Source: Methylosinus sp. H3A (GTDB lineage Bacteria; Pseudomonadota; Alphaproteobacteria; Rhizobiales; Beijerinckiaceae). From it: a DNA stretch of 64,000 nt. The stretch spans positions 1 to 64,000 of the forward strand of contig NZ_JADNQW010000004.1 in NCBI RefSeq assembly GCF_015709455.1. The letters are read 5' to 3'. Shown here one piece after another: positions 59,932 through 64,000 of the stretch. A program made the translations under genes and the position numbers. Below the pieces are notes generated by a model, which saw only the letters and a list, made by a program, of their open reading frames with translations, was not told the DNA's origin and did no database searches. Within the stretch, counting starts at the first letter, position 1. Each line of letters opens with the position of its first letter.

Positions 59932-60196
59932 TATAACGCGCTTCTTTCGTCGAGCCCGACCGATGAAGAGAATGCGCGACGAGGGCCTCAGAAGCGTCCA
60001 CAGCTGCGCGATGGCTGTCGACGTTCACCCACCGCCTGTGCCGATAAAATGGCGCTATTTAATATATTGTACGCCGTTCTGCGCGGATGTCGAGCGGGCC
60101 GGAGCCCGATGCGAGTGGCCCGGCGAGCGAGTTGCTCAAATCGCCGCCTCCGAACAGAACCCGCTCTGAACGGGATTGACAGAATCGGCATATTAT
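59932..60196. other. Divergent intergenic region, no gene
   Basis: The region lies between receptor 2 and the DUF1549 gene. Small frames have no signature. The right end is AT-rich (CATATTATATACTATTTAAG) and provides the promoter of the plus-strand gene. Confidence 0.4.
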
Positions 60197-60211
60197 ATAC
60201 TATTTAAGTAT
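60197..60211 (+). promoter_or_regulatory. Operator-like repeat upstream of DUF1549 gene
   Basis: ATACT-ATTTA-AGTAT is a perfect inverted repeat. Together with the following GATT it resembles the receptor 1 site read in gene direction (both have TATACTAT...TAA...GTATGATT). TATTATATAC just upstream could include a -10 box. Confidence 0.55.
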
Positions 60212-60280
60212 GATTTAGTCGCGCCCGGGAACATCCCCCTTTCACGCGGCGACAAAGCGTTATGTCGAGGGAGCCCCATT

Positions 60281-62626
60281 ATGCGCATGACGAAAAAGAC
60301 ATTTTTTATGTCCCTGGTGGCGGCCTCTGCGATCTCGGTCGCTCTGGCCGCCGACGATGGAAAGTCGGCCTCTGCCGGCGGTCGGACGCATTGGGCATAT
60401 CAGCCGTTGCGGGCTCCGGCGACGCCGACCGTAGAGCGCACGGAGTGGCGGCGGACGCCGATCGACACATTCATCCTCGCGAAACTGGAGCAGGCCAATC
60501 TAGCTCCCTCGCCGGATGCCGATCGCGCCACTTTCATTCGCCGCGCGACCTTGGATGTCTGGGGAGTCATTCCGACGCCCGAGGACGTCGCGCGCTTCGT
60601 GAAGGATGACGCGCCGGACGCTTACGAAAAGCTCGTGGATCGTCTGCTGGCGTCGCCGCATTATGGCGAGCGGCAGGCGCGGCGGTGGCTCGATCTGGCG
60701 CGTTATGCCGATAGCGCCGGTTTCCAAGGCGACGAGACGCGTGGAAACTTCTATCGTTATCGCGACTATGTCATCAACGCGTTCAACACTGACAAGCCGT
60801 ATTCGCGCTTCATTCGAGAGCAGATCGCGGGCGACGAGCTGGCGCCTGGCGACCAGGAAGCGCTGACCGCGACGGGATTTCTCGCCGCTTTTCCCGAAAA
60901 CGTCAACGCTCGGGATCTGGTGCTCAGGAAATATCAGGTCGCTACGGAGATAACCGACACTGTCGGCTCGGTCGTGCTCGGCACAACGATCGGCTGCGCG
61001 CGATGCCATAATCACAAGTCGGACAAATTTACCCAGAAGGACTATTTCTCCTTGCAGGCGTTCTTCGCAAACACGAGCGTCGACGAAAGGACGCCGGTGG
61101 CCGCACCGGGAGAGGTCGAAAACGAATTCAAAGCCGCGCAGGCGAAATATGACGAGGCGATTCGAGCGAACAAGAATCGTCGAAAAGAGATCGTCGAGCA
61201 ATTTCGCGACGTGTTGTCGGCTTTCAACAAAGAGCGTTACGAGGCGAGCAGCCAAGCGCATATACTCAAGCCGAAAGAGGAATGGGACGCCTTCGACCGA
61301 TGGCTCAACCATCGTGTCGCGCTCAACTCGACCGACGATCGCCTCGGACAGTTTCTGCGCAATCTTCCTGCGGACCTCTACGCGCGCTTCTCGGAGGGAG
61401 GCGAAGGCGTCGTCGCCGGGGGCCCCCGCATCACCGTCTCGCGCGACGCGTTTCTGAAGCTGGCCGCAGAATACAAGTCTCTCCTCGAGGATTTGAAAAA
61501 GTTCGACGAGCTCCGACCCAAAAAGGGATCGAACACGATAACGGCGGTGACGGAGCTCGGACATTCCGACGCACCGCCTACTTATATATTGTTCGGTGGC
61601 AATCACGAGCGGCCGCTCGACGAAGCGCGGCCTGCTTTTCCAGAAGCTCTTACGAGCGAAAAGCCCGTCATCACGCCGACAGCAACGTCTTCGGGACGAA
61701 GGCTGGCGCTGGCGAATTGGCTCGTCGACTCCAGCAATCAGCTGACGCCGCGCGTCTATGTGAATCGCGTTTGGAACGAATATTTCGGCAAGGGAATCGT
61801 CGGAACGGTCAGTGACTTCGGCAAGGCGGGCGACAAGCCGACGCATCCGGAGCTATTGGATCGTCTCGCCTCCGACTTCGTGAAGGAAGGATGGAGCGTC
61901 AAGACATTGCATCGGCAGATTCTGCTGTCGCGCGTCTATCGCCAGTCATCGGATTATCGGGAAGACGTGGCTGCGGTCGATCCGGAGAACAAGCTGCTCG
62001 CCGTGTTCCCGCGCAAGCGGCTCGACGCTGAACAAATTCGTGATTCGCTGCTCGCCGCCTCCGGTAGGCTGGACGAGCGGATCGGAGGGTCGAGCGTGTT
62101 TCCAGCGGTTCCGAGCAATCTGAATGCCGGCTCGGCTTGGGAGGTCTCGAAGGATCCGAAAGATCACAACCGCCGCAGCCTCTATATCTTTGCTCGACGC
62201 AGTGTGCCTTATCCTCTGCTCGAGCCTTTCGATTCGGCGAACACCCAGCAAGTGCATAGCAAGCGTGATGTGACGACGACGCCGTTGCAAGCGCTCACGC
62301 TCATCAACAGCGACATCGTGTTCGAATGGTCTCAGGCGCTGGCTGGACGGCTTCTGGCGGAGGTCGGCGGCGACGAGTCGGCGCAATTCGAACGTCTCTA
62401 CGAAATACTCTTCGCGAGAAAGCCGGACGCATCGGAGAAAGCGCTGCTCGCCGCATTCCTCGAACAGCAGAGACAATTGATCGCGAGCAAAGCCAACGAC
62501 GGGAGATTGTCGATTGCTTTGCCGACCGGCGGCGTTGCGCCGACGCAGGATCCGTTGCGCGCCTCGGCCCTCGTCGACCTCGTTCACACTGTCGCGAACT
62601 CCAATGAGTTCATCTATCGATTTTGA
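60281..62626 (+). CDS. DUF1549/DUF1553 protein with c-type haem motif
   Basis: The protein has 781 residues. A signal peptide, MRMTKKTFFMSLVAASAISV ALA, precedes DUF1549 (residues about 55-260: TPIDTFILAKLEQANLAPSP DADRATFIRRATLDVWG; YGERQARRWLDLARYADSAG). CARCH (residues 239-243) is a CxxCH haem-attachment motif. DUF1553 covers about 480-740 (GRRLALANWLVDSSNQLTPR VYVNRVWNEYFGKGIV; GWSVKTLHRQILLSRVYRQS; RKRLDAEQIRDSLLAASGRL). These domains are best known from Planctomycetes and their function is unknown. It is followed by a DUF1501 gene 33 bp later and is divergent from two TonB receptors. The start at 60281 fits the signal peptide. Confidence 0.88.
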   Translation: MRMTKKTFFMSLVAASAISVALAADDGKSASAGGRTHWAYQPLRAPATPTVERTEWRRTPIDTFILAKLEQANLAPSPDADRATFIRRATLDVWGVIPTPEDVARFVKDDAPDAYEKLVDRLLASPHYGERQARRWLDLARYADSAGFQGDETRGNFYRYRDYVINAFNTDKPYSRFIREQIAGDELAPGDQEALTATGFLAAFPENVNARDLVLRKYQVATEITDTVGSVVLGTTIGCARCHNHKSDKFTQKDYFSLQAFFANTSVDERTPVAAPGEVENEFKAAQAKYDEAIRANKNRRKEIVEQFRDVLSAFNKERYEASSQAHILKPKEEWDAFDRWLNHRVALNSTDDRLGQFLRNLPADLYARFSEGGEGVVAGGPRITVSRDAFLKLAAEYKSLLEDLKKFDELRPKKGSNTITAVTELGHSDAPPTYILFGGNHERPLDEARPAFPEALTSEKPVITPTATSSGRRLALANWLVDSSNQLTPRVYVNRVWNEYFGKGIVGTVSDFGKAGDKPTHPELLDRLASDFVKEGWSVKTLHRQILLSRVYRQSSDYREDVAAVDPENKLLAVFPRKRLDAEQIRDSLLAASGRLDERIGGSSVFPAVPSNLNAGSAWEVSKDPKDHNRRSLYIFARRSVPYPLLEPFDSANTQQVHSKRDVTTTPLQALTLINSDIVFEWSQALAGRLLAEVGGDESAQFERLYEILFARKPDASEKALLAAFLEQQRQLIASKANDGRLSIALPTGGVAPTQDPLRASALVDLVHTVANSNEFIYRF

Positions 62627-62659
62627 CGTATCCCCCAAGGCTTCGCGAAGGAACATAGC

Positions 62660-64000
62660 ATGAGCGGACATTCGAGACGTGACTGGTTGGTTGGTTCGGC
62701 CTATGGGCTCGGCGGCTTCGCGCTGAACGCTTCGATGCCCGGCGGCGGCATGCTTTCGGTTCCTTTCGCGGCAGCCGCGCCGAAGCTCGATCCGTTGGCG
62801 CGACGGGAGCCGCATTTCGCGCCCAAGGCGAAATCGATCATCTGGCTGCACATGGACGGCGCGCCGAGCACGCTCGATCTTTTCGACTATAAGCCGACTT
62901 TGGAGCGACTGGCCGGGCAGGACACGCCGGAATCGTTCTTGACGGGCATTCGCACGGCCGGTCAAGGCAAGACGGGAAAGCTATTCGCCTCAAATCGCAC
63001 CTGGAAGCAATATGGCGAGAGTGGCGCATGGTTCTCTGATTTTCTGCCGGAACTCGCGCAGCATGCGGACGAGATCGCTTTCGTGAAGTCCAGCGTCACC
63101 GTCGGCGCCACACATGATATCTCGATCTTGAAGCTCAACACCGGCGATCTCGTTCCTGGTCGTCCTTCGCTCGGATCCTGGGTTTCCTATGCACTCGGCT
63201 CGGCCAATCCGGATTTGCCTCCCTTCGTCGTGCTCTATGCGGGGGATAAGGAGCCACGGGGCGGATCTATCAATTGGAGCTCGGGCTTCCTTCCCGCCGT
63301 CTATCAGGGCACAGCGTTTCGGTCGGGACCATCGCCGATACTTCACCTCGAGCGGCCGGAATTGGTTTCTTCCATCGAGCAGAGATCCAATCTCGACCTC
63401 CTTTCGAACCTCAACGAGAAGGACGCCGCGCGCCATCCCAACGACAGCGAGCTGGCGGCGCGGGCGCGTTCGTATGAGCTCGCTTATCGAATGGAGGCCT
63501 CGGCGCCGGAAGCGGTGGATATCACGCGCGAGACCGCGGCGACCAGGGAGCTCTACGGCCTGAATTCAGAGGCGACACGCGAATATGGAACGATTCTGTT
63601 GAGAGCGAGGCGGCTCGTCGAACGGGGCGTGCGCTTCATTCAAGTCGTGTCCTGGCCTTTCGACAACGCCGGCGTGGATTTCAGCAATTGGGACGCTCAC
63701 AGCAAGCTCGAGGAAAATCACGGCGCACTGTCACGCGCGGTCGATAAGCCGATCGCCGGTCTATTGGCGGATTTGAAGTCGCGCGGACTATTGGACGAAA
63801 CTCTGGTGGTCTGGACATCCGAGTTCGGGCGTACATCCTACGGCCAGAGCGGAGACGGGCGCGATCATAATCCGTGGGGCTATACCCAGTGGCTCGCTGG
63901 CGGTGGGGCGAAAGCCGGATATACGCATGGCGCGACGGATGAAATCGGCCTGAAGGCCGTCGAAAATCCCGTCGACACCTATGACCTCCATGCGACTGTC
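62660..64000 (+). CDS. DUF1501 (sulfatase-like) protein, cut by window end
   Basis: This partial frame starts MSGHSRRDWLVGSAYGLGGF, a twin-arginine-like leader for export of the folded protein. DUF1501 signatures are AKSIIWLHMDGAPSTLDLFD YKPTL, VRFIQVVSWPFDNAGVDFSN WDAHSKLEENHGALSRAVDK PIAGLLADLKSRGLLDETLV and VWTSEFGRTSYGQSGDGRDH NPWGYTQWLAGGGAKAGYTH G, the alkaline-phosphatase-like metal site. It is co-transcribed with the DUF1549/1553 gene, the usual pairing in Planctomycetes. The last 30 or so residues lie beyond the window. Confidence 0.88.
   Translation, partial: MSGHSRRDWLVGSAYGLGGFALNASMPGGGMLSVPFAAAAPKLDPLARREPHFAPKAKSIIWLHMDGAPSTLDLFDYKPTLERLAGQDTPESFLTGIRTAGQGKTGKLFASNRTWKQYGESGAWFSDFLPELAQHADEIAFVKSSVTVGATHDISILKLNTGDLVPGRPSLGSWVSYALGSANPDLPPFVVLYAGDKEPRGGSINWSSGFLPAVYQGTAFRSGPSPILHLERPELVSSIEQRSNLDLLSNLNEKDAARHPNDSELAARARSYELAYRMEASAPEAVDITRETAATRELYGLNSEATREYGTILLRARRLVERGVRFIQVVSWPFDNAGVDFSNWDAHSKLEENHGALSRAVDKPIAGLLADLKSRGLLDETLVVWTSEFGRTSYGQSGDGRDHNPWGYTQWLAGGGAKAGYTHGATDEIGLKAVENPVDTYDLHATV

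Noticed and set aside
1..64000. tRNA or rRNA genes
   Set aside because: I saw no cloverleaf-like sequence with conserved T-loop (GTTCRANNC plus acceptor pairing) or rRNA motifs; by-eye scanning could miss one.

Overview
The window is high-GC DNA from an alphaproteobacterium and almost certainly comes from a repABC plasmid or chromid. A complete replication and partition module (two parS palindromes, repA, repB, a counter-transcribed RNA, repC) lies at 17.6-21.7 kb. The overall make-up resembles Rhizobiales, possibly a Methylocystaceae/Beijerinckiaceae-type organism. That genus-level guess comes from general familiarity and is not proven by the sequence.

Layout. 0-6.7 kb is a graveyard of insertion sequences (IS6, IS66, IS630 fragments) around a FixL-like histidine kinase, a RelE/HigB-type toxin fused to its antitoxin by a one-base deletion, and a broken DUF1403 gene. 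6.8-10 kb holds a two-gene cassette of lower GC: a three-helix membrane protein followed by a membrane-anchored caspase-like protein of 923 residues. It is bordered by IS fragments and is the best candidate here for an undescribed system. 10-12.8 kb contains intact IS3 and IS630 elements. 12.9-17.5 kb carries a toxin-antitoxin pair, a pRiA4b ORF-3-like protein, a DUF6880 protein and a Fic protein. 17.6-25.3 kb is the plasmid core with a serine recombinase, a PIN/RHH toxin-antitoxin pair, a DUF1612 gene and an HTH regulator.

25.3-32.4 kb is a six-gene hydrogenase-4/complex I-like operon (hyfB, C, E, F, G, I order). Its large subunit has lost the nickel-iron cysteine ligands, so it is unlikely to be a hydrogenase; its hyfF is frameshifted. 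32.4-39.4 kb is more IS wreckage around a GH94 glucan-synthase fragment and a large, frameshifted RTX repeat gene. 39.4-42.5 kb is a decayed type I-C CRISPR adaptation locus: the cas4 tail, an intact cas1, cas2 split by an IS630 copy, and one full repeat, one spacer and a half repeat.

From 44 kb the sequence looks like conserved functional DNA: an AaeA/DUF1656/AaeB-type efflux operon with a divergent TetR regulator and a clear operator; an exported SAM hydrolase; an isoquinoline-1-oxidoreductase-like molybdenum enzyme (two subunits) facing its MocA- and XdhC-type cofactor genes; then two paralogous TonB-dependent receptors divergent from DUF1549/DUF1553 and DUF1501 genes. Palindromic AT-rich sites lie in front of these transcription units, suggesting one co-regulated uptake or processing system. 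The last gene runs off the window.
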